Shown one piece after another: positions 1 to 11,859 of a stretch of DNA of 64,000 bases (its first letter is position 1; each line of letters opens with the position of its first letter). The position numbers and the translations under genes are program-made. Origin of the DNA: Garcia nutans (taxonomy: Eukaryota > Streptophyta > Magnoliopsida > Malpighiales > Euphorbiaceae); NCBI GenBank assembly GCA_947685225.1, contig CANTUV010000007.1, forward strand, positions 11,366,501 to 11,430,500, in the 5' to 3' direction. Below the pieces are notes generated by a model. The model was not told the origin of the DNA. It worked only from the letters and a program-made list of their open reading frames with translations, and made no database searches.

Positions 1-1494
1 GCTTGGGCTGTCATAAACTGAGCAGTTGGTTAAGTAGGGTGGGTTAGTTACCCAAAGCTCATAACATGTTTTACTATAACATGAATTCATACATGGTCTG
101 TGAGTAGTTTTAATAACTTAAGAAATAAAAATATCCTGCTGGAATTACAAAGAGCTTACCTGCTCGAGGCGATCTACTATGGTCAAACGGGGCGACTAAT
201 TGCTTAAGCATGACACGGTGCAGAGCTACTCGGGCATCTTTACGGCTCAGGAAGAACTGCTTAAGTTCATGTTCTTAATTCAGATGGCTTCGCATGAGTT
301 CTTCAGCCTAGAAAGGATTATTAGCTTCTCTTTTCTTTGTAGATCCTTTGCCTAGGCTGTTGGTTTGATCATGGCTCGGTGTGTTTTTTATGAACTTAAA
401 GCTTTGGTGAATGTTGCAGTCAATGTTTGGCAATTAGGGGTAATAGTGCCTCCCTTCATTGGCTTGACATTCATGTCAAGCAGTTTCTTTGTCTGGATGA
501 CGTAGTTTCTTTGGATCAGACCTACATTTACAAAAGAATGGGGGGCTCGAGAATGAACATAAAAAATAAATATAAATTTTTACAGTTAGAGCATTGATTT
601 TCGGATAAAGCATGGAAGCTTTGCCCTCAACAAGAGGTTAAAAGGAATTGCACGTGCAGGTGATATTTTAAGGTACCATCTGGGATGGTAGATTGGCCCG
701 ACCTATTTTGTAGTATTGCTCTTGGGAGAACCTTCCAGAACCGAGCGTGTGGCTCGGGGTGCTCATTTGTCTATGCTGCTGGCTTTGACCATGGCTCAGT
801 TTGTAAGAGTGAGAAGTTTTTCTTTGTGATGAGCTTGATTGCGCTTAGGTCTTTAATGAGCTTAAGTGTATCCTTGGCCCTTAGGGACATACTATTCGGG
901 ATGCCAATGCTGGTAATGCCTGTGCTTGGTAATCATGGATGTCAGTGCCTCCTCCATTGCCTTGACATTCATGTCAAGCAGTCTCTTGGGCATGCAATTG
1001 GAGGATTATTAAAACACCTAGCTATGTACATTAATTTACATGCCTTTTATATAATAATAAAGAATCATAAAAGTAGGGCTCGAGAACATATACAAAGAGT
1101 GATGTTATACAAGGCCCTGAACTTACAGAATTGTAAATATGAATACAATTTGTAACATACAATGAAAGCATCAATGATCGAGTTAAAGCATGAAAGCTCA
1201 GTCCTCCACAAGCTGCTATAACAAAATGCGAGTACAGGCACTATAGACAAGTATGATAAAACACTAAACAGTACGGTATTATAAATAAAATAAGATAAAG
1301 GTGTGGGAATGTACTAAATAGTTCGGCATTATAAATGAAATGATTCTTCTTTGATTACTCGATTTTAGTTTAATTCATAATTATGATTAGCTTGTTTGCT
1401 CATGATGAGTTCGGTTTGTTTGTTTTGATGTGCTAATTCATACATAATGTTGCTTCTTATTGCTATATGGAAAATAGTTATTTATTGCACGACT

Positions 1495-1760
1495 GATGAG
1501 CTACGGTGTGATAAAGGAGCTAAGAGATCGGTGCACGACTAGGACGTTGTAAGGAGCTAAGGGCTTAGTGCGCGACTAGGGCGCCGTAAGGAGCTAAGAG
1601 CTCGGCGCGTGACCAGAGCGCTGTAAGATGCACGATTGAAGTGTTGTAATCTCAATGCGTGACCAAGGCACTGTAAGATGCACGATTGAAGAGCTAAAAA
1701 TTATTGTGCTATTAAGGCACTGTAAGGCTCGGTGTACTAGACACAGTGAGCTATGTATGT
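1495..1760. repeat. Degenerate minisatellite, ~40 bp units
   Basis: About six diverged units share the core agctcggtgcgcgac followed by an agggcgctgtaag-like tail. The same core and tail (agctcggtgtgcgag...cactgtaag) make up the 43 bp array at 57852-58350, so the two elements carry related arrays. Here the array is roughly 130 bp inside the 5' LTR; in the other element it lies between pol and the antisense gene. Confidence 0.6.
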
Positions 1761-1886
1761 GTAATTTTATAATGTGCACGAGCGCTATAATACAAAATGT
1801 TAAATTAGGGCACGGTTAGAGTGCTATTCTTATAAGAGCTATAAGATGTATTTGAGGTTTTATTGCCTTTGCTAGGGAATGTCTGT

Positions 1887-1903
1887 CCACATTCACCGCA
1901 CCA
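1887..1903 (-). other. Primer-binding-site-like sequence of the left LTR element
   Basis: Read on the - strand, TGGTGCGGTGAATGTGG follows the LTR end after a few bases. It resembles, with changes, the TGGCGCCGTCTGTGGG-type sequence that commonly follows Tat/Athila-group LTRs. The resemblance is from memory of the group, not a search. Confidence 0.45.
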
Positions 1904-1907
1904 TTGA

Positions 1908-2361
1908 TGCTGAGGCTACCTCAGGAGGGTACTCCTAACTCTCTTAGCACGGGCTCAAGTGCTGCCTGTGATCGGGCTCCAACCTGCAAGACAAGAGATA
2001 GAGACTGATCAGGCTCCGTGGGGAAGGCTCTGATGCCTAAGTTAGGTTTGGTCTGTTTGAGTATAAGAAGAGTAATTGTGTAGAAAAGAGTGGAAAAGAA
2101 GATCCCATACCTATGGGGGTTTGCCCTTATATGTAGATGGTGCATGGGACCAAAACTTATATGTGTCAGAGAATATATGAAATGTCGGGATGGTGCGCCT
2201 GCCACATCGGGACTGTGCGCCTGCTGTGTCTGAGGATGTTCAGAAAGCTTGGTAGGACAAGGGTGGCCAAAGCCGAGATTGAGTCTTCTTAAGAGCTTGC
2301 CTAAGGGATAACCAGTCATGGAGCTCAGTCCATGAGCTCGGTTAAAGGAGGGATAGTATCA
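1908..2361 (-). repeat. 5' LTR of a Tat-like gypsy element
   Basis: Read on the - strand it begins TGATACTATCCC and ends near CCTCAGCA. Inside it are a TATA-like stretch (acatataag) and, downstream, the block taacttaggcatcagag. That block closely matches the corresponding part of the LTR at 54747-55160 (tgacttaggcatcggag). No polypurine tract lies next to the TG end, while a primer-binding-like site lies beyond the CA end, which is why I read it as a 5' LTR. Length about 454 bp; the left boundary is uncertain by a few bases. Confidence 0.6.
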
Positions 2362-2796
2362 CTTAATTATAAAATTTTTAAAGATCTCAATAATTTAATC
2401 GATCTTGATATTTAATATGATTATAGTTATAAACAAAATTATAAAAATTATTCACTGTAATTATTTATTTATTTTCATTATGAAATTATTTTAAAGACAA
2501 ATATTTCTTTTCCAAATAAGTATATTAAAGAGGTTAGGGATTGCAACTAGGTGATACGTGGTAGGAGACATTCCTCATCCCTATCCTTGGTTTGATGGGA
2601 ATTCTCATTCTTGTCTCAATTTATAAACATGAACAAATTAAGCTTTATTTTCATTCTGTGGATGGGGGTTAGCATCAATCGGATTAAATAATATAATATA
2701 TATATTATAAATATATTTATAGTATATATAATATTATATATAAATTTACAAATCGGATCGAATTATATAATATATATTATAAATATATAATAGTAT
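2362..2796. other. A+T-rich spacer with short tandem duplication
   Basis: No gene is visible. A direct duplication of an atcggattaaataatataatata-like block occurs near 2678 and again near 2752. The sequence from about 2550 resembles the inside of an older repeat that was later split by the copia element; its other part would lie right of 9141. Confidence 0.4.
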
Positions 2797-2801
2797 ATAT
2801 T

Positions 2802-3035
2802 TGTTGTAAATATAAAAAATATATAGAGAAAGAGAAATATGTTAAATTTTTTTATTATGAATTATCTCACTTATACCACCCATAATATGTATATATAGTG
2901 GTATAAGTAGACTTTAGATAAGAATAGAAGATTATAACTATCGTGAAGTTAATCCTAATCTAAATAGGATAAAGATAATCATAATTTTAATAAGATAAGG
3001 TTAATATAAAGTAGTCATCTATATATCTTATAACA
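2802..3035 (-). repeat. 3' LTR of the first copia element
   Basis: On the - strand it starts TGTTATAAGATAT and ends near TTTACAACA. It aligns along its whole length with 8905-9136, sharing for example gtagactttagataagaata and agataatcataat-type blocks. The preserved TG..CA ends and adjacent polypurine tract fix the boundaries. Confidence 0.85.
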
Positions 3036-3046
3036 CTTCCCCTTGG
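3036..3046 (-). other. Polypurine tract of the first copia element
   Basis: On the - strand CCAAGGGGAAG directly abuts the TG of the 3' LTR, where plus-strand DNA synthesis of a copia element would be primed. Confidence 0.75.
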
Positions 3047-3243
3047 ATGACTATCCCTATGAACATGTCTCATTAAAACCTTACTAAGAAAAACTCAGTG
3101 GGACAAAAACTTAGTGAAAAAAAAATATAATATTCATAGGTAACTTTCCCTCAAAATACATTCAACGAAGATATTTTAAGTGAACGCATCTTAACATTGA
3201 GTACATATTTTTTGAAGACTGATGTCGACAGTGTCTTTATGAA

Positions 3244-3591
3244 TTAATCAGTTATGTAGTCTCCATTGATTTGTGAAATACACGCTGCATTATATTTATG
3301 CAATACTATCGATTTGTCACTTTCTATAAGTAATTCACATACTCCTTTAATATATTTGATTATGATTTTCAACCATACATATTTACAACTAGCTTCATGA
3401 ATGGCTAATAACTCTGAAGAATTTGATGAAGTAGCAGTGATTGTTTGCTTCACATATCGCCATGAAATAATAGTATTATTATATGTGACGACATAACTTT
3501 TTTGGGATTGAAATTTATGAGAATCTGAAAAAACACCCAACATCAGCATATCTTGCCAATTCAGACTTTTTTTTAGAAAAATCAAACTCAT
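3244..3591 (-). pseudogene. Copia RNase H remnant
   Basis: The frame contains the copia RNase H signature in degenerate form: a block like YVVTYNNTIISWRYVKQTI, then SSNSSELLAIHEASCKYVWLK. In the family this reads roughly S.TGY.F...ISW.S.KQ...A.SS.EAEI.A...A..E..WL. It is the C-terminal domain of the pol polyprotein and lies just upstream, in element sense, of the polypurine tract, as expected. The upstream boundary of the open frame is arbitrary. Confidence 0.8.
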
Positions 3592-3599
3592 ATTAGATG

Positions 3600-4440
3600 T
3601 GCCATGTAGATAGTATAAAACATATTTCGTTCTATTCTAATGCATTCTAATTGGTCTAGAACTAAACCTTGTAAATAAATTAACTGCAAAAATAATATCG
3701 GATCTTGTATTATTAGCAAAATATAAAACTGTCCATATTACGCTGAAATATGATACTTTAGGACTAATAATCTCTTTATTATCTTTTGTGGGCAAAAATG
3801 ATCTTCTTTTACATCGAGAGAATGAACAACCATTGGAATACTTACTGGATAAGATTTACACTACAAAATTATTTCAAGATGATGTTTGATGGATAAAAAT
3901 TCTATTTGATAGATACTCAACTTGAAATCCAAGATAAAATTTTATTTTTTCAAGATTCCTCATTTCAAATTTCTTTCATAAATAGTCTATAGTAATTGAG
4001 ATATCTTCTAGAGTTCTCACTATATTTAAATTATAAACTGTAACTATGACAAATTCTAAATTTATCTTCCAGATAAAAATATATGGGTAAATAAAATTAT
4101 TTTTATATCTATTTCTCTAAGTATTCAAATAGGCGATTACATCATATTCGCCTATATTGCTTTAGCTCATATCAGGATCTTTGGAGCATAATTTAGTATA
4201 TTTATCAAGGTATTATATGCTTCATGCATCTTGAATCCTTCAAGAATTTTTATATATATGTCATTATCTAATGAACCATATAAGTAAACTGTTATAATAT
4301 CCATCAAATATATATCGAGCCTTTCAGAGACTGCCAAATATATAAAAAATCTAAAGGTAATAGCATCTATGACAAGAAAATATGTCTCATCATAATTTTT
4401 ACCAGATTTCGTGAGAATTCTTATACCAAAAGTCATGCGT
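3600..4440 (-). pseudogene. Copia reverse transcriptase remnant
   Basis: At 4167-4436 (- strand) the frame holds FRFFIYLAVSERLDIYLMD, then TVYLYGSLDNDIYIKILEGF. These are the copia RT motifs in which a phenylalanine/leucine-rich stretch precedes the first catalytic aspartate and the YGSL-type loop. Further RT sequence continues downstream to about 3600 in changing frames with stops. The catalytic YVDD block is not preserved in an open frame. Confidence 0.75.
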
Positions 4441-4908
4441 TATATATCACAATTTTATTTAACTTATTTCTCTTATGAACCATATAAGTAAGTTGTCATA
4501 ATGTATACGAACCCTTCTGGAGCTGTCAAACTAATTTTAAGAGTAATTACATAATAGAGGAAATGTATTCTTTTCATAATCTCATTTGATTTATTTCTTT
4601 TACATATAATACCTCATGGGTATGACATCTTCTAGTATCTGGACTACTGGTCCAAATATTATAAGTTTAACATATGAATATAGCTCAACCTTAATTACTT
4701 TCTATTTTGGCCAATCGCTTCGACGTCGACATCTTCAAATATTTTTATGCTCAAGCATATTTTGATAATTTTAAACATATTATCAACAATAATTTCATCT
4801 CTTTTCCACATATTTTTAGATTTTAATAAGATCTCATAATTTTTCAGTACCGGAACTACTTCTGGGGTTACTTCTCTAGAAATATGGATTGTTGATTTAT
4901 GTTGCTTT

Positions 4909-6200
4909 TTACCTCTTCGGGAGTGTCATTTTGAAATTATTCATTTTCTCTTCTTTCGAAGAATAATAATTTAAACCAAGTGGTCTATCATACTTTAGGT
5001 GTACATTAAATTCATTGGCTGACATATTAATAGGATGTCCTGCAGTGACAATTAATCGAGCATGAATATTAGCAGTTGAAATATGTGATTTAGACACCTT
5101 CTGAGTATCTATAAAGATATATGATAATTGATTGCCAACATTCTACAAACGAATTAGTTTTTGAACTTCTAAGTTGCATTGATTTATGCTTGTATCAAGA
5201 TTGGATAAAGTTGATGTATTCCAACTTATCTCTTGTGCTTTTGACCCTTTACTTTTATCTTTTTCTAATGGTGAAAAAATTAAATCACTAAAAATTTTGC
5301 TTTAAAAATTTATCGTTAAAGTTCCATAATATCTAATATAAATAATCAAAATCTATATAGATATCAAAATAATGATAATAATTCATTTTAGTTCTTTGAG
5401 GGGATGCAATAAAAATATGTATACTTCAATAAGAAATTTTAATATTATAAATTTTAAATAAGATATATAATGTTAGATAAACACAAGTTATAAAGTAAAA
5501 AATTTGTAATGTGTAGATAGTCATATACAAATTAAAGATGCAACATAAATAATAATATTTATCCAAATCTATATCTAAACAGATATAGAAAGTTTTGATT
5601 TATAAGCATAAAAATAATTTATTTCAAAATCTTAATAAATAATGATTCAGTTAAACCATACCGAGTATGAACATATGTAATAAAATATTTAATGATAATA
5701 TAATCATAAAATATTTTTTAAATAACTCATATGCATTATCTAGGTAAATTATCTTGGTATGATAGTCAATAAATATTAACCTTAACTTTTATCATTTGAG
5801 CAAAAAATTTAGCAAAAGTAATATTATAAGTTGATAACAGACAAACATATAACTATCGAGTTGAAGGATTAATTAAAAATCATGAAGTATCTAAATGGTC
5901 TGCAAGATTAAAGAATATAGCTATAAATATTTTCATGTATTCTTTGTATAAATTTAAGGGACTCTAAATATAATTTAGATAGTAGATGTTTCACAATTAA
6001 TTTACCTTAAGCACAAGAAGCACAAAAGTAATCATCAGATTTTTTTTATTTTTTAGTGGATGTTAATTTGTATTCTCAATAATATGTCGCATTATATTTG
6101 AATCTTGATGACCAAAATGATCATGCTAAAATATATAAATCTTAGCATCTATGCATTTCTGGTGTATATAGTGTAACTCAACCATCTCTATTTTTATAAA
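4909..6200 (-). pseudogene. Copia integrase and post-integrase remnants
   Basis: At 4909-5097 a frame with NIHARLIVTAGHP and LKYDRPLG corresponds to the variable linker between integrase and RT. Around 5800-6040, translation of the - strand in shifting frames gives a GPFRYFM-type block and a CASCA.GKL-type zinc-binding region. In copia elements these flank the first catalytic aspartate of integrase. No continuous frame remains. Confidence 0.55.
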
Positions 6201-8904
6201 GTACATTTAAGAAATTTAGAATTTCTTAAATATGAATGTCTGATTCAAATTCATAGAGTTATCATATAAAAATTTAATATCTCTCTCATTTAATTTCAAT
6301 AGGATATTCATTGTGATATATTATTTAAAACTAATAGATTTTTTAGGAATCTAATTGAATACAATGCATCATTGAAATATCAATTTGCTCAAATTTAGAA
6401 TGTTTAAATGTAGAATATAAAATAGACTCTTCTAAAGTCTTCAACCACATTTGCAGAACCGGATATGATATTAATATTAATTTCTGCTAATGTTAACTAC
6501 AATAAATATTTTCTGATCATAAAGAATTATAAGAGTTGTGTCAATATATATATATATCTTTTTAGCATTTTTTTATTTCAAAATTGGTAGAGAAAAAAAT
6601 TTCACCATAAATCTTTTATCAAGATCTTGTCTATAGACTTTAAAAAAATATCATATTCACTTCAAGAAATAATATTAAGTTAATTGGACGAGTGTGATAA
6701 TTTTTCATCAAAAGCTAAAAATTTTATTTAGCTATAGGTAAATAAAAAATTAGTTCAAAATATTTTTGTAAACCTATGCTCTCAATATTACTACTGCAGG
6801 AGCACATTTGAAGCATGAAAAGTTTAATATTTACCAAAAATACTGTAATAAATCATTGATAATAAAATAATCAATTTTTCATTTTTCATTTGAATAATCA
6901 AAAGAAAAATTATTACTTTTAAGCGATTCTGCGGGAATGTTTGATTTTCTTTTCTTAGTATCTCTAAGATTCACAATATTAAAGTGAATTTTATTATCAA
7001 GGACTAATAACTGATAATTTTTTAAAAAAATATCAAAAGTAATAAATTTAAATTTTATGAGATTTAACATTATAAATATATCAAATTTAAATAAAAATTA
7101 TAAAATAGATAAATTACAATGTTATTAAACAAATAAGGATTAAAAATTATAATTAAAGTTTAAATATCACAACTTTAAAATTGTAAATAATCATATCAAA
7201 TCATAATAAATATCAAATTATTTACCAACTTCACTTCAATATATAAATATTTACTCATAATTTTATGACTTTTATTTTCATATACTATATTAAGTTATTA
7301 GATATATAACCATAAACACAAAAATAACTATTAAATTTAAATTCCACAAATAAAATTTTAAAATCTATTTGCTTTTTATTTTAACAGTATATAAATATTG
7401 TTAATATATTATCTTCAATATACACATATATATTCATGAATCACTATGTTATATATATACACATAATCCAAAATCACATTGCACAATATATATATATACA
7501 CAAAAATCAATGCCATCAACAAAGACATATGATTGCTAAATGAGTATATATATGTATTGAATCAATCAAATCCAAAAAAAAAATTTCAATGGTCAAAGCA
7601 ACAATACTACAACCAAAATACACATTTTATATGTATATATACTGTTTCCATAAACAATTAGTAAACCATACATATATAATTGCAAGAACTTCAATACTGA
7701 ACATTATGTCTTTTTAATATAATTAATATATACAGTTAAAAAAAATGAAACCCAATTGTCAAGCTTCTTAATAGCGTAACACTATATCAAAACTCTCAAA
7801 TTGAGGATTGCCAAAGCTGTAATGGATTCTATTTTTTATTTTTTATTTAGTTGTATTGCCCCATGAAAATATGTATACATTTTAATGAATTCAACAATTT
7901 CAAAGACACTGAAAATTGCATCCTCGTACAAAAATAAACAGATTATATACTATAAAATACAGAACAAAAATATATTTTGTAAACTTAAGAATTTTTTTAA
8001 TGATTCAACTCACTTGTTATGAAAAATCCTAAATCTCAAATACGCCAAAATCAATCATGTTAAATAACAAAAAATTATTAAATTAAATACGAAAGCGCAC
8101 CTTGATCTGAGAGATAAAAATTTTCTTATAAATTAGAAAAATTAAATCTTTCTCCCGTCACTATTATAATTTATAGAGACTATAGTGTTGATTATTGTGC
8201 AGTGGGTATTAATAATACATAAATTACTTGTTATTATATAAGTAATAGTATATGAAATATTGTACTAAAAATAAATGTCAAAAAAATTTCTGAAAAAGGC
8301 TGGAGGGTCACAAACGGTTTTGCTTAAAATCCAGTCTTCTTAGATAGAATTTTACTCGAATAATTAATAACACAATACAAAAAAATAACTATCATCAATA
8401 ATAATTATAAAATTTAGATAAAACAATACACCAAATTTAATGTGGTTCACCCTTTTACTTGAGTTACGTTTATGGGCCAAACTCCGAAAAATATTATTCC
8501 TCTATTAAAAATAGTAGGATTACAAGAGAGATACTTCTCTAAAATTTTTTTAGAGGTATAATAATTTATAATTAAGATAAACCCAAAATAGTGGCACTCG
8601 AGTATTTCCCAAACACCCCAAAAGCTAAACAATTTCACTATTTTGTCACTTCCCAAATAATTATCGCTTAAATTTTACTCAACTCATCAAAATAATTTTG
8701 ATTTGGCTTACACTTCTCACAAGTTTTTTCTCACTCTTGCTTCTCTCCTCGATATATTAGAAGAGGAAGTGGAAGGCTATATATATAGGTTTTCCCATAT
8801 AGTTATTGGCCTAACTTAATTAGGCCAACAACTATTTTCAACTAGTTTTTTTTTATTAGTCAAAGAAATACAACAATGGCTGGTAATGACTGATACTGAT
8901 AACG
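6200..8904 (-). mobile_element. Gag/leader part of the first copia element, not readable
   Basis: The order of domains places gag and the untranslated leader here, but I see no convincing gag motif. Numerous A/T runs and stops break all frames. The short open frames at 6879-7070 and 8447-8656 carry no recognisable domain. Confidence 0.4.
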
Positions 8905-9136
8905 TATTATAAATATAAAGAAAATATATAGAGAAAGAGAAACATATTAAATTTCTTTATTGTGAATTATCTCACATTTACCATCCTAATGGGTATATAT
9001 AGTGGTGTAAGTAGACTTTAGATAAGAATAAAATATTATAACTATCATGAAGTTAATTATCCAGATATGATAAAGGTAATCATAATCTTGATAAGATAAA
9101 ATTAATCTAAAGTAGTCATCCATGTATCTCATAACA
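8905..9136 (-). repeat. 5' LTR of the first copia element
   Basis: It aligns with 2802-3035 throughout. On the - strand it begins TGTTATGAGATAC and its last bases (TATTAT on the + strand) appear to have lost the terminal CA by substitution. Just beyond it, at about 8891-8904, lies tgatactgataacg, which contains a ctgata core that fits an eroded tRNA-Met primer site. Confidence 0.8.
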
Positions 9137-9141
9137 ATATT

Positions 9142-9950
9142 TATATAATTTTGTCTATAGAATTTAGGTTCAAACAGAAAAATAAATCTTAACCGGACTG
9201 AATATGAAATTCTCTTATAATATAAATTTAATTTCACCTGAATATGCATTATAAAACTAATATAACCCGATCAAAATCAATTTAATTAGGTAGGGTTTGA
9301 TCATATCAGAAAAATCTTCATACCTCTACTTGCAAGGATCCTCAGGAGGGGAGATTCCTATAGAGAATTAATTTACTTTTACTTTTTTGAATTATAACAT
9401 TTGTAAACTTAATACAACTATAATGGTTTTCATGATTAAAAAAATTGAATATACTCTCTCTTGTATATATTACTCATAATTTTTTGTATTTGATTTAAAT
9501 TGCATATTATTCTAGTAAATTCAGCCCCAACATCTAACCAAATAATAATATTATAAAATATTTTTAATTATAAAAATTTTATATGTAGAATGATTTTTAC
9601 ATATCTTTATTTAGGTTGTTTAATTTTAAATTTGAAATACTCCGCAGTAAAATATTATTTGATTTTTATATATCAAGCCCTTACAGGAATATGGGGATGC
9701 CCTTGAAGCAGCGAGTATTTTTCTTATCTTTGCCTTGTCCCATTTGAAGGGGGAAAACAATTCTCCCTATCCAACTCACACGAAAAAAAAATAATTCTCC
9801 TACCCTATTTGTGATAAATCTCCAAAAAAAAAATAAAAATTCTCTGCTCTCTAATAAACGTGTATTATCGTATGTATTAGAAATTTTTATGTAATTAAGA
9901 AATAAAAAATTATTATTCAGCACTTCATATAAAATAGAGCTTTTGATGAA
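9142..9950. other. Spacer with part of an older repeat
   Basis: From 9142 to about 9360 the sequence continues the repeat into which the copia element inserted. The rest is A+T-rich. The open frame at 9681-9923 has low complexity and no recognisable domain, so I do not call it a gene. Confidence 0.35.
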
Positions 9951-9956
9951 AATATA

Positions 9957-10205
9957 AAAAAATAAAAAATAATTTTAAATTTATTATATTTATAAATAAT
10001 TTATTAAAATATTAAAATTTATAAAATATTTACTAAAATATCATATTTTCGTTAATTTACAAAGAGTTTATAATAATAATATATCATATTTTCGTTAGTT
10101 TACAAAGAGTTTATAATAAGTTTTTAATGAGTTTATAAATTTTATATAATTTATAATAAAATGACTAAAATATTTTTGATAAAAAATAAAAATTTTAAAA
10201 AATAT
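9957..10205 (-). repeat. Dispersed ~240 bp A+T-rich repeat, copy 1
   Basis: Read on the - strand, it shares an ordered series of blocks with 48330-48575 and 48815-49050: ttttattataaattatataaaatttat-type sequence, cattataaact, taaactaa..aaaatatgatattt, then taaatattttataaatt. A short internal duplication of the cattttcgttaattta block is specific to this copy. No TIR or coding capacity is evident; family unknown. Confidence 0.55.
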
Positions 10206-11140
10206 AATGGAGGCTATTAGTTTCTCTATAAAATATTATACTCTTAATATGTTATACATGTGTGGGAAATTTTCATTGCATTTATATAAAAATTAAAACT
10301 TAAAATTTTTTTATATTTAAAACCATAAAACATAAATAGAATTTTAAATTGTGATAAACAGAGCTTCAAGCTCTTATTTTTTTGTTTAGTATTAGAAATA
10401 CAGAAATTAAATCTAAATTTATTTTTTAAATTGTTTATGTTATAAATTATTTACTACAACATATATAATGAGAATGGGACAAATTTTAAGCATAAAAATA
10501 ATTAAATAAAGAAAAATTATATAATTGATATCTGAGCCTTTTTTTTTAATATGTTAGACAATTTCTTTTTATATGATGAATATTTCAATTATCAAAATGC
10601 TGATTATAACATTTTTAAAAGCAACAGTATATGATAAGATTTTAAATAGTAAAATAAATAAAAGTTGTAAATTAATATTTTGATATATTCAAAATTGATT
10701 ATATCGATAAATTGAAAAGTAATTATAAACATTTATGTTATATTATTTTTAAAGTTGAAAAAACAATAAAAAAAATTATGCATATACTAAAATAACACTA
10801 TACTTTTAAGATGTTCAGACGTAAATTTTCGTTAAATAAGAAAAAGATAAAATCAGAAAAATAAACAATTGATATTTGATACTATAAATCAGGTTTAATT
10901 GTATAATTTTATGCAAGGCAAATGGTAATTAAATATGAAAACCGATTCAACCAGTCGCCTTGTACGACCTTAGACCAGTCTCAGTGACTGTAAGTCTGTA
11001 GCTTTGAACAAGATGTGACCGTGAAAACCGTCAAAAAAAAAGAAAAAAGAAAAAAGACAGCCCAGCGCACGCATAGCCCACCCGTGGGGACAGGGTATAG
11101 TTCTCCTGTGTCCGAGACCACCATAAAATAAACCCCACTT
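10206..11140. other. A+T-rich upstream region of the ArfGAP gene
   Basis: No gene or repeat is recognised up to the promoter. Base composition changes near 10940, where G+C rises and a short purine run and a cagcccagcgcacgc block appear. This may mark the start of the functional promoter. Confidence 0.4.
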
Positions 11141-11145
11141 TTTTT

Positions 11146-11157
11146 TTATATATATTT
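11146..11157 (+). promoter_or_regulatory. Probable TATA box of the ArfGAP gene
   Basis: tttatatatatt lies about 25-35 bp before a pyrimidine-rich stretch (tctctccgtctctcttc) that looks like a plant transcription start and 5' leader. An alternative is ccataaaataaa near 11121. The start itself is not proven by sequence. Confidence 0.45.
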
Positions 11158-11179
11158 TTAATCTCTCCGTCTCTCTTCA

Positions 11180-11433
11180 TTTTCGGGAAAAGCAGACTTT
11201 GGTTAGCTCTTAGCTGTACAAAAGCCTCCTTATTTACCGACTCTCTGAACTGAAAGATCTGAAAATTCCTCTCTCTCTTTCTCTCTCTGTATACTTCTTC
11301 TCAGCAACTTTATTTATCTAAATTAGAGAGAGAAGAGAGAGAGAAACAGAGTTTAAGTTTTGGATCTCTATTTATAATAAGCTTTTAAAAGTCTCCATAA
11401 CAGAGCTTTTTAGTCTCCATATCCAATTTTCAG
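11180..11433 (+). other. 5' UTR exon of the ArfGAP gene
   Basis: This CT/GA-rich leader contains several runs of ctctctct and gagagaga. It ends at a CAG|GTCGGT donor at 11433/11434. The matching acceptor (aattgaag) ends at 11849, ten bases before the ATG, giving a 5' UTR intron at 11434-11849. The exon start is approximate. Confidence 0.5.
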
Positions 11434-11859
11434 GTCGGTTTTGTTTCTTTTTTTTTTTTTTACTTTTTCTTTTGTGTTTGTATTTCAAATGGATTTTCTT
11501 GTATTTCACTTTGGGCTGCTTGTTTTGATTCCTCAGATCCGTCGTTTTATATTGTTCAATTGCAGTTTCCTTTTCGTTTTATATCTGCTTCGTTTCGGGA
11601 AACATAATTATTATTATGTTTCTATCTAGATTTAATTTCTCTGCTAAACCATGCTCTATGTAATCATTTTGCTTAATCAATGTAACTTCATCTCGTTTGT
11701 TTAGGCTTTTTAGCTGTTAAATTGGAGGATTACTTAATTTTCAAGTTTATTAGTTGATGATTCGGTGTCATTGTTAGATCAATTTTAAGTGTCTTTTGAA
11801 GCTTTTACTTTGTTTGATAGATTATGTGATTTTTCTTTTGTAATTGAAGTTGGCTTGGA

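Larger units (their letters stand above)
1..1907 (-). mobile_element. Internal region of a Tat-like LTR element, non-coding part, cut by the window edge
   Basis: This stretch lies downstream, in - strand sense, of the LTR at 1908-2361 and of a primer-binding-like site. I find no gag or pol similarity in it; the open frame at 685-1155 resembles nothing I recognise. It holds an array of degenerate ~40 bp units at about 1495-1760 and a diverged duplication of about 500 bp (blocks near 360-645 and 777-1220). The element appears to continue left of the window. It could be a large non-autonomous derivative or the untranslated leader of a longer element. Confidence is moderate for the class and low for detail. 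Confidence 0.5.
2802..9136 (-). mobile_element. Complete but degenerate Ty1/copia retrotransposon
   Basis: Two LTRs of about 233 bp (2802-3035 and 8905-9136) bound the element, and a 5 bp direct repeat, atatt, lies outside them at 2797-2801 and 9137-9141. A polypurine tract (3036-3046) and an eroded tRNA-Met-type primer site (just left of 8905) sit at the expected places for a - strand element. Coding remnants in copia order are integrase (about 5600-6200), the post-integrase hinge, RT and RNase H. All reading frames are broken by many stops and indels. By eye roughly a tenth or more of LTR positions differ, so this is an old insertion. Confidence 0.85.

Noticed and set aside
685..1155. 156-codon open frame on the + strand
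   Set aside because: It lies across non-coding, duplicated LTR-element sequence, shows no domain, and the homologous block near 360-500 does not keep the frame.
1921..2319. 132-codon frame on the - strand
   Set aside because: It lies entirely within the LTR and includes its TATA and leader region; no protein similarity was recognised.
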